Shown one piece after another: positions 29,447-39,685 of a stretch of 64,000 nucleotides of DNA; within the stretch, counting starts at the first letter, position 1, and each line of letters starts with the position of its first letter. The stretch is from contig NZ_CP024847.1 of the NCBI RefSeq assembly GCF_002892535.1, positions 1,798,001 through 1,862,000 on the forward strand. The letters run 5' to 3'. The position numbers were made by a program, and so were the translations under genes. This DNA comes from Aquella oligotrophica (GTDB taxonomy: Bacteria; Pseudomonadota; Gammaproteobacteria; Burkholderiales; UBA11063). Under the pieces are notes generated by a model. It searched no databases, had not been told where the DNA came from, and worked only from the letters and a program-made list of their open reading frames with translations.

Positions 29447-29543
29447 TAACTACTCATAATATCTCGCAATAGCTGCGCGGCAAGGCTCCTTGCTCTTATT
29501 AGATATTCCTGTCGCTACAGGGTTTATATAGTATGAGTAGTTA
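29447..29543. repeat. 97-bp palindromic element with three stems
   Basis: Perfect 12-bp outer inverted repeat TAACTACTCATA (29447-29458) / TATGAGTAGTTA (29532-29543). Inside is AATATCT (29458-29464) / AGATATT (29501-29507), enclosing GCAAGG-CT-CCTTGC (29480-29493), and a second hairpin CCTGT-CGCT-ACAGG (29508-29521). The whole could fold as a three-way junction. It starts 13 bases after the stop of the lipoprotein gene. Probably a MITE-like or REP-like unit, or a structured RNA end. Confidence 0.6.
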
Positions 29544-29556
29544 TCTTTTAAGTATT

Positions 29557-31140
29557 TTAATTAAGCTTCATATTCACTACATTATTACCCCATGTCCAAC
29601 TATCAAAAGCGCTCCACACATTTGAAGATACTTCTGCGGGAAACTGTAGTGAATCAAGCTTGTATAAATCTGATTCACCATCCTGATTATAATAACCAAC
29701 GGCTCCAGCAATGTCATTATACTCACTAATTCTCCAAGCATATAAAATTGCGCCAAAATATCTAGAAGAATTATTTGCTGGCACCACTGATGCTAAGCTT
29801 TTTGTCGCTTGCTGAAAGTAGTCTATTGTTTGAGCACCACTATTCACGTAATTTGTACAATTGGAACTTCCAAGAAAATTTTCAACATTAGCTAACTGAG
29901 GGCTACAATTACCATTTGCGGCACAAAGAAAATTTTCCAGAACATAATTATCAATACTTCCTACTGCTAGTGCTTCTTTTGAATCACACTCACCCTGATT
30001 TACTTGTCCCGTTGGTAAAATTGGTGATTTATGAGAACTTTGGCTATTATACTCCTGCAAATTACTCCAAGTACTATCAGTCGCACTAGCAGGTAACACA
30101 AACATCAATGGCGCATTAGAAAGCGGGCTATTTAACTGACTTTTAATAAAACTATTTACTTCATCTGTATAGGTATTTAATGGAACCGGATTAGGATCTG
30201 TTCCATTCGGATTAATATCATATAAGGCTGGTAAAAGAACTATATTACTAAAAGTGGCATAAAGCTGATTGCCGCTTGCCGGAGCTGCAAATAAAAATAA
30301 AAATTTATTGTGAATTTGCAACTGCTTGGCTATTTCACCAAAAAATACCACCTCATATGATTCGCCAATAGGATCATTTGGAAACTGCTCATTAATTGAA
30401 GGTTCATTATCAATTGCTACGCCATAAGTATTTTGATCATTATTAATCGTATTGGCAATTAAATCCGCAATACCTACCAGATAAGCATTGGTTGCTGCCT
30501 GTCCCTTATCATTATTATTAAGGGTAACGATTTGTTGCAGGAAGCTGGCACTAAAATCAATTTGTGGTACAACATGCTTGATGCCAACTACATTTTTATA
30601 ATAGTTTGTAACATCGTTACCGTTTACGCACGAACCAAGTTTTGACGATGCTCCGCTTACAACTTCATCACTAAGCTGAGGCATAGCATAGTAATGAAAC
30701 GCAGCATAATCTATCGGTGCACTACCATCGGGATTGATCGGCAAACAGCTTGAATTTGCCGATTCAAGAATTGGATTGCCTTTTATTGAACCACCAATTA
30801 AATTACCCATATCTGCAAAAACATAAGAAATATCAGAATTATGTAACTGGTTTAAATCATATCTTAATGAAGGAGCAAGTCCATTACCTTGCATACCATA
30901 ATAATAATCTGTAGCAACACTATAGTCCCAAACACCATTTCCCTTATCAGGCGCGTTGCTAACAACACCGCTGGCAGTACTTTTCAAGCTTGAGGTAGAT
31001 TTCGACTGAGGCTCGGTAGAGACTGTCGCAGAAATAGACTGAGTATTTTGTGCTTGTGATGAACCACCACTATTACATGCTACCAAAAACACACTTACTA
31101 GCCCAGCCACTAACAAATTGATTGAATTAACAGATTTCAT
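29557..31140 (-). CDS. Large lipoprotein, possible hydrolase-like fold
   Basis: 527 residues. Lipobox FLVAC with lipid-carrying Cys22, then a Ser/Thr/Gln linker to about residue 65. The remaining ~460 residues are a single globular region with alternating strands and helices, including GVAIDNEPS (about 243) and RYFGAILYAWRISEYND (about 467), which recall the barrel strands of glycoside hydrolases. Two or three Cys pairs suggest disulfides. I do not recognise the family and infer no reaction. Faces the cell surface or periplasm. Rich in Asn and Ser compared with neighbours. Confidence 0.55.
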   Translation of the reverse strand: MKSVNSINLLVAGLVSVFLVACNSGGSSQAQNTQSISATVSTEPQSKSTSSLKSTASGVVSNAPDKGNGVWDYSVATDYYYGMQGNGLAPSLRYDLNQLHNSDISYVFADMGNLIGGSIKGNPILESANSSCLPINPDGSAPIDYAAFHYYAMPQLSDEVVSGASSKLGSCVNGNDVTNYYKNVVGIKHVVPQIDFSASFLQQIVTLNNNDKGQAATNAYLVGIADLIANTINNDQNTYGVAIDNEPSINEQFPNDPIGESYEVVFFGEIAKQLQIHNKFLFLFAAPASGNQLYATFSNIVLLPALYDINPNGTDPNPVPLNTYTDEVNSFIKSQLNSPLSNAPLMFVLPASATDSTWSNLQEYNSQSSHKSPILPTGQVNQGECDSKEALAVGSIDNYVLENFLCAANGNCSPQLANVENFLGSSNCTNYVNSGAQTIDYFQQATKSLASVVPANNSSRYFGAILYAWRISEYNDIAGAVGYYNQDGESDLYKLDSLQFPAEVSSNVWSAFDSWTWGNNVVNMKLN

Positions 31141-31237
31141 ATAACGCTTCCCTTATATCGTTTTATTGATGGAGCGATTATATTTTAACCAGATAAAAAT
31201 TTAAACCGCGTTTTTGCGGGGGAAGTCGAGAAGCTAT

Positions 31238-32686
31238 TTAATCATTGACCACACAGCCATTTACCAGTCTTATTTTTTTGTTTACACAAGTGGGTATCTG
31301 ATCAGACCGATGGCTGATATAGATTATGGTATGCTCTGAATCTGCAAATAATGCATCAACAAGGCGAGTGAATTGTCGAGTATGGAATTCATCCAGCCCC
31401 TGACACGGCTCATCAAAGATAAAAAGTGGTGGGTTCTTAACTAATGCTCGAAGCAGTAAAAGCATACGTTGTGTACCATGTGATACTTGACCAAATTTTG
31501 TATTGCTATATTCGTCCAGATTAAGTACCTCAAGCCATTCGCTAGCTATTTTGGTTTGTTCAACATTAGCTTTGCCATATAAACCCGGCGTATCAAAGAA
31601 ACCGGAAATAATGGTATCCAGACAGCTTAAATTTGTCGTGAAATTCCAATGTAATTCAGGTGAAATATAACCAATATTACGTTTAATATCCCAGATTGTT
31701 TCACCACTGCCGCGTTTCTTGCCAAATAAGAATAACTGATTAGCGTATGCTTGTGGATTATCACCTGTCACTAGGCTAAGTAAGGTTGATTTCCCTGCTC
31801 CATTATGCCCAGAAAGTAGCCATTTATCACCTTTTTCAACCAACCAATTTACCTGATTAAGAACAGTTTTTTCACCATATTTTATGCTAACATTTTCCAT
31901 CCTGACGATCTCATCACCTGACAAACTGGTAATAGGCATCAATAAGGATTTTACCGCATCATATGAAATTGTAATCTCACTGGTATTACTATCTACTTGA
32001 GTTGACAGGTACTCAGCTTTGGGCATAAAAGATATTTGTTTTTGAGTAATTTCAGCGACATGAGTTATAAAATTAGGGATCTCTGAACTATCACTGATTA
32101 AAATAAATGTTACACCTAAATTGCATAATTCATGTATAAAAAGATTTAGCTTAGTAACCGAATCAACATCAAGCCCGATATATGGGTTATCTAAAATCAT
32201 TATTTGTGCAGGCTTAAGAAAAGCCAAAATAAGCTGCAATTTTTTGCGTTCACCGCTAGATAACTGAATCAGCGGTGCATTTATCCGATGCTCTATATGC
32301 ATGATTGCAATAAGTTTATTAACCTGAGCGGCATCCTGTGATTCATTATTGATTACCTCAAGAAGCGTGAGACTATCTTCTGAATCATAACTATTATAAC
32401 GCTGTTGATAATAAAACTCCGACAATCCAAATTTATTTTTAAAGCTAAAATGTTGCGAAACAAGTATAGTTTTAGGCAAAAACACCGAATCACTATCATA
32501 AGAACTATCTATACTTCCACTTACATAAGTCTGTCCGGCTAAAGCCATCGCAAGACTAGTCTTACCCGAACCAGCGCTTCCAGTTAGAAAAACCTGTTCA
32601 CCACTAGCAATACTAAATGAGATATTTTTTAATAGCTGCTTTTCTCCTCGATCAAGACTGATATCTTTAGCAATAATTTTATTCAT
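31238..32686 (-). CDS. modF: Tandem ABC ATPase, ModF/PhrA-like
   Basis: Soluble protein with two ATP-binding cassettes and no membrane part. First cassette: GSAGSGKTS Walker A (about residue 37) and LSSGERKK signature (about 163). Second: GHNGAGKSTL (about 295) and a VSHGTQRM signature (about 402) followed by FIFDEPCQGLDEFH (about 426). Length and order match ModF (~490). Function in the family is uncertain, linked to molybdate operons in E. coli. No mod genes are nearby. ATG 32686 is preferred over the GTG at 32695 because GGAAA lies at a suitable distance; it overlaps the end of the upstream transpeptidase gene. Confidence 0.85.
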   Translation of the reverse strand: MNKIIAKDISLDRGEKQLLKNISFSIASGEQVFLTGSAGSGKTSLAMALAGQTYVSGSIDSSYDSDSVFLPKTILVSQHFSFKNKFGLSEFYYQQRYNSYDSEDSLTLLEVINNESQDAAQVNKLIAIMHIEHRINAPLIQLSSGERKKLQLILAFLKPAQIMILDNPYIGLDVDSVTKLNLFIHELCNLGVTFILISDSSEIPNFITHVAEITQKQISFMPKAEYLSTQVDSNTSEITISYDAVKSLLMPITSLSGDEIVRMENVSIKYGEKTVLNQVNWLVEKGDKWLLSGHNGAGKSTLLSLVTGDNPQAYANQLFLFGKKRGSGETIWDIKRNIGYISPELHWNFTTNLSCLDTIISGFFDTPGLYGKANVEQTKIASEWLEVLNLDEYSNTKFGQVSHGTQRMLLLLRALVKNPPLFIFDEPCQGLDEFHTRQFTRLVDALFADSEHTIIYISHRSDQIPTCVNKKIRLVNGCVVND

Positions 32687-34364
32687 TATCGTCACTTTCC
32701 GTCTCTGTTATCGATTCCTTAGGTAGATAAACTGGATAATCAACATTATCGATCTGATAAATATCATTCCTAAATTGTAGTTCACCATTATTATCGACCC
32801 AAACTGTTCCATAGATAATATTTACATCCATTGGTTCAGCAAGATAGACGATCTGCCGTTTGCCTGATTTAATCTGGCTCTCAACCCGGTCACCATCCCA
32901 GTTTGGTTTATCTGATAATAGATAATCAGCCAACTCAACTGGCTTACCAACACGAATGCACCCGTGGCTGAAATCACGACGATTTCTACCAAATAAATTA
33001 CGCGTTGGGGTATCATGCAAATAGATGCCACAAACATTTGGAAAAATAAATTTGATATTACCTAAAGCATTCTTCTCACCTGGCATTTGCCTGAATTTAT
33101 ATGGCATATTGTTTGGATTAACTTTCTTCCAGTCAATTCTTGAAGGATCAATTGGCGGATTGGCAAAACTTCCATTATAAACATTCATTTGCTCTTTGGC
33201 AAGATAATTGGGATCCTGTTGTAATTTAGGTAAAATCTCCTTGCGTCCAATGCTATCAGGCACACTCCAGTACGGATTTATTTCAATATAACTGATCTTA
33301 CTACTTAAAACGCAACTACGGTTCGCACCTTTCCCAACAATCACTGGCATATTAAGTATAGACTGACCACTTTCCATGACATCGAGGGAGAAGTTTGGAA
33401 TATTAACTAATAAGTATTGCTTAGATGTTTGTAATGGTAGCCAGCGTAAGCGATCCATATTAAGTTCAATAAGCTTAATAATTTGATTAACCGAAACATT
33501 AAGTGCCTGTAATGTCTGCTTGTCAACTATGCCGTTTGCTTTTAAGCCGTGATGAGCTTGAAATTTCATGACTGCCTGTTTGAGAGCTTTATCAAAAATA
33601 GTGGTTTTTTCTGTGGTAGTGTATTCCCCAGTTATAGCCAACCGTTTTTGTAATTGCGAAACCCTTGTACCTTTAGAGCCGATTTTTAATGAAGCTCCTG
33701 CCGCAATTTGTCCCCAACCACCATTAGAAGCAATATTCTGGTACTTCTCTAACTGGCTTTTTAACTCCAAATACCCGGGATAGGTTGGAGTAAGTCCATT
33801 TAAAACTTGAGTTACATTTCCACCATGAGTAGCTTTTTGTAGCAAGTCAGGTAAATTTACCGCACGCTTACTAATTGTCCACGTAGGATAAACAGCCAGA
33901 TTATCAACTCTACCTGTTGCCATATGCTTAGCGTAGAGCAAAAAAGCATCGGTAAGTGTAGTATCAAGATCAGCCAATGCTGCTATTGGTGGCTGCATCA
34001 TCGGTGCAGAAGATACTTGCTGAGTTAACTGGTTTATTATTGAAAGATGGTAGTCCTCGGGGTATAAGGCATCTTTGTAGGAATTTTGTAAAATCTCGAT
34101 TAACTGATTTGCATTCGGAAGAATCTTCCCATTATGTGACCATAAAATGGTTGAACTTTCCTGATTATATTGTTGAGTAGTTAATGCCAAACTACAGCGC
34201 AATTTATTAGCACACATAATTCGGCTTGCACCACCACTACTATTGATCTTACCAGTTATAGCTGCTTTAACCTGTGCATCAATATCATTTGCGTAGCTAC
34301 TTCCTAACAAGCAAAATCCAAGCAAAATAACATATTTATAATAACTTATTCCTGTTTTTCTCAT
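32679..34364 (-). CDS. ldtD: L,D-transpeptidase, LdtD (YcbB)-like
   Basis: Periplasmic enzyme that makes 3-3 crosslinks in peptidoglycan. 561 residues against 615 in E. coli LdtD. Signal peptide 1-25 (YVILLGFCLLGSSYA), scaffold domain to ~220, a peptidoglycan-binding domain ~225-290 (LKIGSKGTRVSQLQKRL), and a YkuD catalytic domain ~315-495. The catalytic motif is HDTPTRNLF then SHGCIRVG with nucleophile Cys at about residue 469. The gene overlaps the ABC ATPase gene that follows, implying coupled translation. Confidence 0.93.
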   Translation of the reverse strand: MRKTGISYYKYVILLGFCLLGSSYANDIDAQVKAAITGKINSSGGASRIMCANKLRCSLALTTQQYNQESSTILWSHNGKILPNANQLIEILQNSYKDALYPEDYHLSIINQLTQQVSSAPMMQPPIAALADLDTTLTDAFLLYAKHMATGRVDNLAVYPTWTISKRAVNLPDLLQKATHGGNVTQVLNGLTPTYPGYLELKSQLEKYQNIASNGGWGQIAAGASLKIGSKGTRVSQLQKRLAITGEYTTTEKTTIFDKALKQAVMKFQAHHGLKANGIVDKQTLQALNVSVNQIIKLIELNMDRLRWLPLQTSKQYLLVNIPNFSLDVMESGQSILNMPVIVGKGANRSCVLSSKISYIEINPYWSVPDSIGRKEILPKLQQDPNYLAKEQMNVYNGSFANPPIDPSRIDWKKVNPNNMPYKFRQMPGEKNALGNIKFIFPNVCGIYLHDTPTRNLFGRNRRDFSHGCIRVGKPVELADYLLSDKPNWDGDRVESQIKSGKRQIVYLAEPMDVNIIYGTVWVDNNGELQFRNDIYQIDNVDYPVYLPKESITETESDDNE

Positions 34365-34676
34365 ATCTCAGCCAAATATCTAAAATTTCAATAGATTGTA
34401 TTCTAGCAAACTTTTGCCACATTCATGATTTATATTTTACATATTTGTACTTTCAGTAATTTTCTGAAGGCATGCGGTAAATGTAATCAACTAATCTTTT
34501 AGTTTAATTAGCAAATAAACACTGCACTATAAAATATTAAAGACCACAAAAGAATTGACAGTTTATTTATCAGGCGCTACCTGGCAATTAGCTCTAAAAC
34601 AATTGATTAATTTTAGTCAACAATTTACTGGTATAATAATGGTTTGCCTTAAATAAATTATAGAGAATCTATCGTT
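34365..34676. other. Promoter region between ldtD and threonine synthase
   Basis: About 310 bases between divergent genes. A good -10 sequence TATAAT is at 34632-34637, about 40 bases before the threonine synthase start, but no clear -35 lies at the right distance. A small CAGG/CCTG hairpin (about 34571-34583) is present. No open frame. Confidence 0.4.
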
Positions 34677-36473
34677 ATGTATTATTTACGCGACTTTGTT
34701 AGTAAAGAGCCAGTTCATCCAGATAATCTAGTATTTACTGGAGAAACAACCCCGTGGGAAGTTGTAATGGATCTTGACTCCATCAAAAGTAAGATGAATC
34801 TGGATTATTTCCGCCAAGCTCCACCTAATTTATTGAAATATTTACCACTGCTACCAATTGAAAAGCAAGCTGAATTTATTACACTTCGTGAAGCAGCAAC
34901 ACCATTACTAAAAAGCCGCAAGCTTGGACGTAATCTTGGAGTTGAGCTATACCTGAAAGTAGAAGGTAAAAATCCGACCGGATCATTTAAAGATCGTGGT
35001 ACAGCGGTTGAAATCTCAGTTGCCCGCGAAAAAGGCGCCAAGGCAATTATCCTTGCCTCTACCGGAAATATGGCAGCTTCCTGTGCATGCTATGCTGCTG
35101 CTGCTGGTATCCCCTGTTTCATCATGGTACCGGAAGGTGTCCCACCGGGTAAACTTTCGCAAGTATTAGCTTTTGGCGGACATATTGTTCAAGTTAAAGG
35201 CACTTATAATGATGCTGCCGATCTAGCTTACAAAATTGCTGAAGAAATGGGCTTTTATCTAGCTGGTGATTATGCTTTTCGCTTAGAAGGTGCTAAAACT
35301 GCTGCTTTCGAAATCATCGATCAAATGCTATTTCAAGTTCCTGATTATCTAGTAGTACCAATTGGTTGTGGTACCAATATTGGTGGTTATTATAAAGGCT
35401 TCATGGACTATTACCGACTTGGATTAATTGATAAATTGCCAAGGATTATCGGAGTTCAGGCTGCTGGAGCTCAAGCTGTTGTAAATAGCTTTGAGCAAAA
35501 AACAAATAAAATCGAAACTCTAGCTAGTGTAAATACTTTGGCTTCTGCCATCTGTGTATCTAATCCACTTGATGGATTAAAAGCATTAGAAGCAATCAAT
35601 AGCACCAATGGTTATGCAATCTCCGTTACTGATAACGAGATTTTGGCAGCACAACATCGCTTAGCTAAAGAAGAAGGAATTTTTGCTGAAAGCTCAGCTG
35701 CAGCAACAATAGCTGGTATTCAAAAATTGATTGAACAGGATAAAATCGAAGCCCACAAAAAAGTACTTTGTGTACTAACTGGTGATGGTCTAAAAGATCC
35801 GCAAGTAGTACTGAAAGCGGCAATTAAACCACCAACTATTTATCCACAAACCAAAGATTTCCTTAGCCTTTATGAAAATGGTTTTTTTGATGGTAAAAGC
35901 ATGGTATTTGTTGAAAAAACCGATACCCTATTTGCTAATTCACCAAGCAAAGCGGATATTACCCGTGAGTTACAAAATCTATTTGCAGCACACTATAGTG
36001 ATGAGTATGTTGACAAAATTGAGTTATCACTAAATAAAATGGTACAAAAAGGTAAAACCATTACTATTTCTGACTTCCAAGATAGTATTCAGGGTGTACT
36101 AGAATCACCACGCCACATTAAGGCTGATGTGTTTTCAGTAGTTGACTTTTTTGTTGATACCGCAAAAGATAAAAAAGCTAATGCGAAAGTAAAAGTAAAA
36201 ATCAATAATACAGAATATGCTGGCTCAGCAGAAGGAACTGGTCCGGTTGATGCAGTAATTAAGGCGCTTACTCATGCCTGTCATGAAACTTTATTATTCA
36301 AACTAGTTGACTATAAAGTAGAAATTCGTGGACAAGGAACTGATGCCAACGTATATGTAGAAATGAAGCTACAAAAAGATAATGGTTCTTCGATTGGTAG
36401 TGGTACCTCTCCAGATATAATTCAGGCATCAATTGAAGCATTTGCCGAAGCTTATAATGGGTTTAATGTTTAA
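34677..36473 (+). CDS. thrC: Threonine synthase with C-terminal LeuA-type regulatory domain
   Basis: PLP enzyme converting O-phosphohomoserine to threonine. Residues ~60-400 are the fold II PLP domain: KVEGKNPTGSFKDRG with PLP Lys105, STGNMAASCA (about 128), and the GCGTNIGG phosphate loop (about 232). Residues ~410-495 are a linker region I do not recognise. Residues ~500-598 resemble the LeuA dimer (allosteric) domain of isopropylmalate and citramalate synthases: EGTGPVDAVIKAL, YKVEIRGQGTDANVYVEM, GSGTSPDIIQASIEAF. Plain ThrC is ~430 residues, so this is a fusion. Followed 27 bases later by ilvD, which acts further down the threonine-to-isoleucine path; feedback by a branched-chain amino acid is a reasonable inference. 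Confidence 0.88.
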   Translation: MYYLRDFVSKEPVHPDNLVFTGETTPWEVVMDLDSIKSKMNLDYFRQAPPNLLKYLPLLPIEKQAEFITLREAATPLLKSRKLGRNLGVELYLKVEGKNPTGSFKDRGTAVEISVAREKGAKAIILASTGNMAASCACYAAAAGIPCFIMVPEGVPPGKLSQVLAFGGHIVQVKGTYNDAADLAYKIAEEMGFYLAGDYAFRLEGAKTAAFEIIDQMLFQVPDYLVVPIGCGTNIGGYYKGFMDYYRLGLIDKLPRIIGVQAAGAQAVVNSFEQKTNKIETLASVNTLASAICVSNPLDGLKALEAINSTNGYAISVTDNEILAAQHRLAKEEGIFAESSAAATIAGIQKLIEQDKIEAHKKVLCVLTGDGLKDPQVVLKAAIKPPTIYPQTKDFLSLYENGFFDGKSMVFVEKTDTLFANSPSKADITRELQNLFAAHYSDEYVDKIELSLNKMVQKGKTITISDFQDSIQGVLESPRHIKADVFSVVDFFVDTAKDKKANAKVKVKINNTEYAGSAEGTGPVDAVIKALTHACHETLLFKLVDYKVEIRGQGTDANVYVEMKLQKDNGSSIGSGTSPDIIQASIEAFAEAYNGFNV

Positions 36474-36500
36474 TTAATAATAGTTAGTATTGGAATAAAT

Positions 36501-38177
36501 ATGATTAAAATCAATAAAGTAAGTAGTGTAATTACTGAAGACATCTCGCAAGGGGCTTCACAAGCCATGCTTTATGCCACTGGACTTAAAGAAGAAGATA
36601 TGCATAAAGCCCAAGTTGGGATTGGTAGCGTATGGTACGAAGGTAATCCATGTAATATGCATTTATTAAACCTTGCCGAAGAAGTAAAAAAAGGGGTTAA
36701 AGCGGCAGGACTAGTAGGAATGCGTTTTAATACAATTGGTGTTAGCGATGGTATCTCTATGGGTACAAATGGTATGCGCTACTCATTACAATCTCGTGAA
36801 ATCATTGCTGATTCGATTGAAACTATTACTGGTGCGCAATGGTATGACGGATTAATCACTATTCCTGGTTGTGATAAAAATATGCCGGGCTGCGTAATGG
36901 CGATGATTCGCCTAAATCGCCCAAGCATTATGATTTATGGTGGCACGATCAAGGCAGGTGAATACAATGGCAAGATTCTGGATATCGTATCAGCATTTCA
37001 GGCATATGGTGAATTTCTAGCAGGTAAAATAACTGAAGAAGAACGCCAAGGAATCGTACGTAATTCATGTCCGGGAGCTGGTGCCTGTGGTGGAATGTAC
37101 ACGGCTAATACTATGGCTTGTGCAATTGAGGCTCTTGGTTTATCTCTACCATATAGCTCATCAATAGCAGCAACCCATGTAGCTAAAATTGCTGAGTGTC
37201 ATCATGCTGGTACGGCAATTCATCATCTATTAGAAAAAGATATTAAACCTAGCGATATACTTAGTAAAAAATCCTTTGAAAATGCATTTACGCTAGTTAC
37301 CGTTTTGGGTGGCTCAACCAATGCTGTACTTCATTTAATCGCAATGGCACGTACTGCTAATATTGATTTCACACTTGAAGATATTCAAAAAATTAGTGAT
37401 AAAACTCCGATGTTGGCTGATTTTAAACCAAGTGGTAAATATGTAATGGCTGATTTACATGCGTTAGGTGGAACTCCAGCGGTATTAAAACTATTACTCG
37501 AAAATGGCATGCTTCATGGTGATTGCCTAACGGTTACGGGTAAAACTATGGCGGAAAATCTTGCTGATTTACCTGGGCTACCTGCCGATCAGGATTTGGT
37601 TCAACCATTTAGCGCTCCAATTAAGGCTACCGGACATATTCAGATATTATATGGTAATCTAGCAACTGAAGGTTCGGCAGCTAAAATTACTGGTAAAGAA
37701 GGTACTTACTTTAAAGGACCTGCACGCTGCTTTGATACCGAAGAAGCAATGGTAGAAGCTCTAGCACAAGGTAAAATTCAAAAAGGCGATGTAATTGTCA
37801 TTCGCTTCCAAGGACCTAAAGGTGGACCAGGTATGCCAGAAATGTTAAAACCAACTTCCGCAATCGTAGGTGCAGGACTTGGTAAAGACGTCGCACTAAT
37901 TACCGATGGACGTTTTTCCGGTGGTTCACATGGTTTTATCGTGGGTCATATTACCCCTGAAGCCCAAGTTGGCGGTAATATTGCATTAATTAAAGATAAT
38001 GATATTATTGCAATTGATGCTGAAAATAACACTATCAATGCTGAAGTAAGTGATGAAGAATTTGCTAACCGTCGTAAAAACTGGCAAGCACCTCCTTACC
38101 GCTCTACCCGTGGTACTTTGTATAAATTTATCAAAAACGTAAAATCAGCCAGCCTTGGTTGTGTTACAGATGAATAA
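36501..38177 (+). CDS. ilvD: Dihydroxy-acid dehydratase
   Basis: Iron-sulfur dehydratase of valine, isoleucine and leucine synthesis. 558 residues, the usual length of the shorter class. Cluster ligands are visible in [11 protein letters not shown] (about residues 120-130) and [18 protein letters not shown] (about 190-207). [15 protein letters not shown] (about 472) is the conserved C-terminal active-site motif. Operon with the threonine synthase gene; terminator follows at 38187. Confidence 0.98.
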   Translation: MIKINKVSSVITEDISQGASQAMLYATGLKEEDMHKAQVGIGSVWYEGNPCNMHLLNLAEEVKKGVKAAGLVGMRFNTIGVSDGISMGTNGMRYSLQSREIIADSIETITGAQWYDGLITIPGCDKNMPGCVMAMIRLNRPSIMIYGGTIKAGEYNGKILDIVSAFQAYGEFLAGKITEEERQGIVRNSCPGAGACGGMYTANTMACAIEALGLSLPYSSSIAATHVAKIAECHHAGTAIHHLLEKDIKPSDILSKKSFENAFTLVTVLGGSTNAVLHLIAMARTANIDFTLEDIQKISDKTPMLADFKPSGKYVMADLHALGGTPAVLKLLLENGMLHGDCLTVTGKTMAENLADLPGLPADQDLVQPFSAPIKATGHIQILYGNLATEGSAAKITGKEGTYFKGPARCFDTEEAMVEALAQGKIQKGDVIVIRFQGPKGGPGMPEMLKPTSAIVGAGLGKDVALITDGRFSGGSHGFIVGHITPEAQVGGNIALIKDNDIIAIDAENNTINAEVSDEEFANRRKNWQAPPYRSTRGTLYKFIKNVKSASLGCVTDE

Positions 38178-38186
38178 TTAAAGTTA

Positions 38187-38218
38187 AATCCCCGATATAT
38201 AATATTTCGGGGATTTTT
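38187..38218 (+). terminator. Rho-independent terminator of the thrC-ilvD unit
   Basis: Nine-pair stem AATCCCCGA (38187-38195) / TCGGGGATT (38207-38215) followed by T residues, ten bases after the ilvD stop. Confidence 0.9.
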
Positions 38219-38250
38219 ATTAGCTAATGATTTATTAAGATGTCAATAAG

Positions 38251-38652
38251 ATGAATAAGATAATTTTATTTATTCTGCTACTCTCAATTAAACTAGTTTC
38301 TGCTGCTAATCTGACTGTCACAGTCAGTAATATAATAGATAAAAAAGGGCAAATGATCATTAGTTTATACAATAATAAAGCTTCATTTCCGATTGAAGGT
38401 AAAGAATACCGTGCAATTATAGTTTACCCAATAACTGCAGCAACTATTACCACCAGCTTTAATAATATTCCATCTGGCACTTACGCTGTCGCTGTAATTC
38501 ATGATGAAGATCGTGATGGTAAAATTAGCCGGAATGATAATGGCGAACCGACTGAGCAGTTTGGCTTTAGTAATACAAGCAAATCATCTTTTGATGCCGC
38601 ACAATTTTTCGTCGCAACCGAAAATCTACAAATAAATATTAATTTAAAGTAA
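38251..38652 (+). CDS. Secreted DUF2141 protein
   Basis: 133 residues. Signal peptide (MNKIILFILLLSIKLVSA), then a beta-rich domain matching DUF2141: GQMIISLYNNKASFP, an SGTYAVAVIHDEDRDGKISRNDNGEPTE stretch whose D-x-D-x-D-G part (about residue 87) looks like a calcium-binding loop, then QFGFSN. Function unknown; probably periplasmic. It follows the ilvD terminator and has its own start region. Confidence 0.85.
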   Translation: MNKIILFILLLSIKLVSAANLTVTVSNIIDKKGQMIISLYNNKASFPIEGKEYRAIIVYPITAATITTSFNNIPSGTYAVAVIHDEDRDGKISRNDNGEPTEQFGFSNTSKSSFDAAQFFVATENLQININLK

Positions 38653-38685
38653 TCAATTTCCTGTTATTTCAATACGATTAAAAAG

Positions 38686-39241
38686 TTAAATCTTTAAAAA
38701 ATCAGTATCCTCCATGCGTTTAGCTATCTTCTCTAATAGAATATGATGTCGTACATTGTTAAAATACGCTTTCAGATCAATATCAATGACCTTTGTGTGT
38801 TCCTTAACTATTGCTACCGCCACTCTATCTACTGCCGCCTGAGCAGTTCGTTTAGGTCTGTATCCAAATGAACCGTCCTGGAAATCAGCTTCGAATATAG
38901 GTTCCAATATCAGTTTAAGCGCTCCTTGTACTATCCCTGTCGCGAACTGCCGAAATTGCCAAGGTTCTAGTTCCATTTGCCTTAGGTATTTCTTTTAAGC
39001 GGTTCCTTAATGGATAATAACTTCTGCCTATTAGTTCACTTTGTATTTCCTGGAGATATTTGTTAACTCCGTATTCCTCTATTTTATAGAAGCTTACGTT
39101 ATCTATCCCTGGCGCACCATTATTTAGTTTTGCCTGTCGATAGGATTCTTGCAATACCTCAAGTTTACATACATGTACGTATAAGCCCCCAAATTTCCAC
39201 TCTGTTTCTGCCTTCGCTCTGTACGAGTTACCATACTTCAT
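38686..39241 (-). pseudogene. Broken group II intron reverse transcriptase/maturase (LtrA-like)
   Basis: Two frames give the N-terminal half of an LtrA-type protein. The first (39241-38915) covers APGIDNVSF and IPKANGTRTLAI. The second (up to 38686) continues IVQGALKLILEPIFEADF, GSFGYRPKR and IDIDLKAYFNN. The natural join is ...AVRDR-IVQGALK, so one extra G in the GGG run (38935-38937 on the plus strand) breaks the frame. The catalytic YADD, X and endonuclease domains are absent. Confidence 0.88.
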
Positions 39242-39575
39242 TACTACTATTATCCCATCCGACTTCCTCTTGCCTTCAGCTTATTTCATGGTTATCACTT
39301 ATAAAGCTTACTATTACTAATACATTTCTGCATTAAAGCAAGGAGGATCTCTCCAGCTGCTTAGCGAGCTCAGCCTTTAGTCTAGTCACTATCGAAGCCG
39401 TATCTGGGTTCACTCACGTTATGACCTGCTATCTCACACCTGTCCTTATAACAGATTTGTCGGTAGGCTTCAACATATCGATTTTTCTTTACATTGCTAT
39501 CCGAGTTACAAGGCTTGAACTTTTACCTTGGTGAGTTTATCTCTCACTGAATATGCCAGCCTTTGCTGGACGCAC
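38686..39575 (-). mobile_element. Truncated group II intron
   Basis: The minus strand begins at 39575 with GTGCGTCCAGC, the typical bacterial group II intron 5' end, followed by about 330 bases of structured, relatively GC-rich RNA-domain sequence and then the intron-encoded protein from 39241. The protein stops early at 38686 and the maturase region, domain V and domain VI are missing, so the 3' end is lost and it cannot splice or move. Confidence 0.75.
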
Positions 39576-39640
39576 CAAAATTTATGACACACTCCAATCT
39601 TGAGCAAATTTGTACTAGGCGTTTTCATAGACATATATTG

Positions 39641-39685
39641 TAAATGAACTCTCCCCAGTACTCTGCGGTAGGGAGAGTTCATTTA
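39641..39685. repeat. 45-bp perfect hairpin
   Basis: TAAATGAACTCTCCC (39641-39655) and its exact complement (39671-39685) form a 15-bp stem with a 15-base loop. There is no T-run on either side, so it is not a standard terminator. It sits between the intron remnant and the transporter remnant. Confidence 0.7.
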
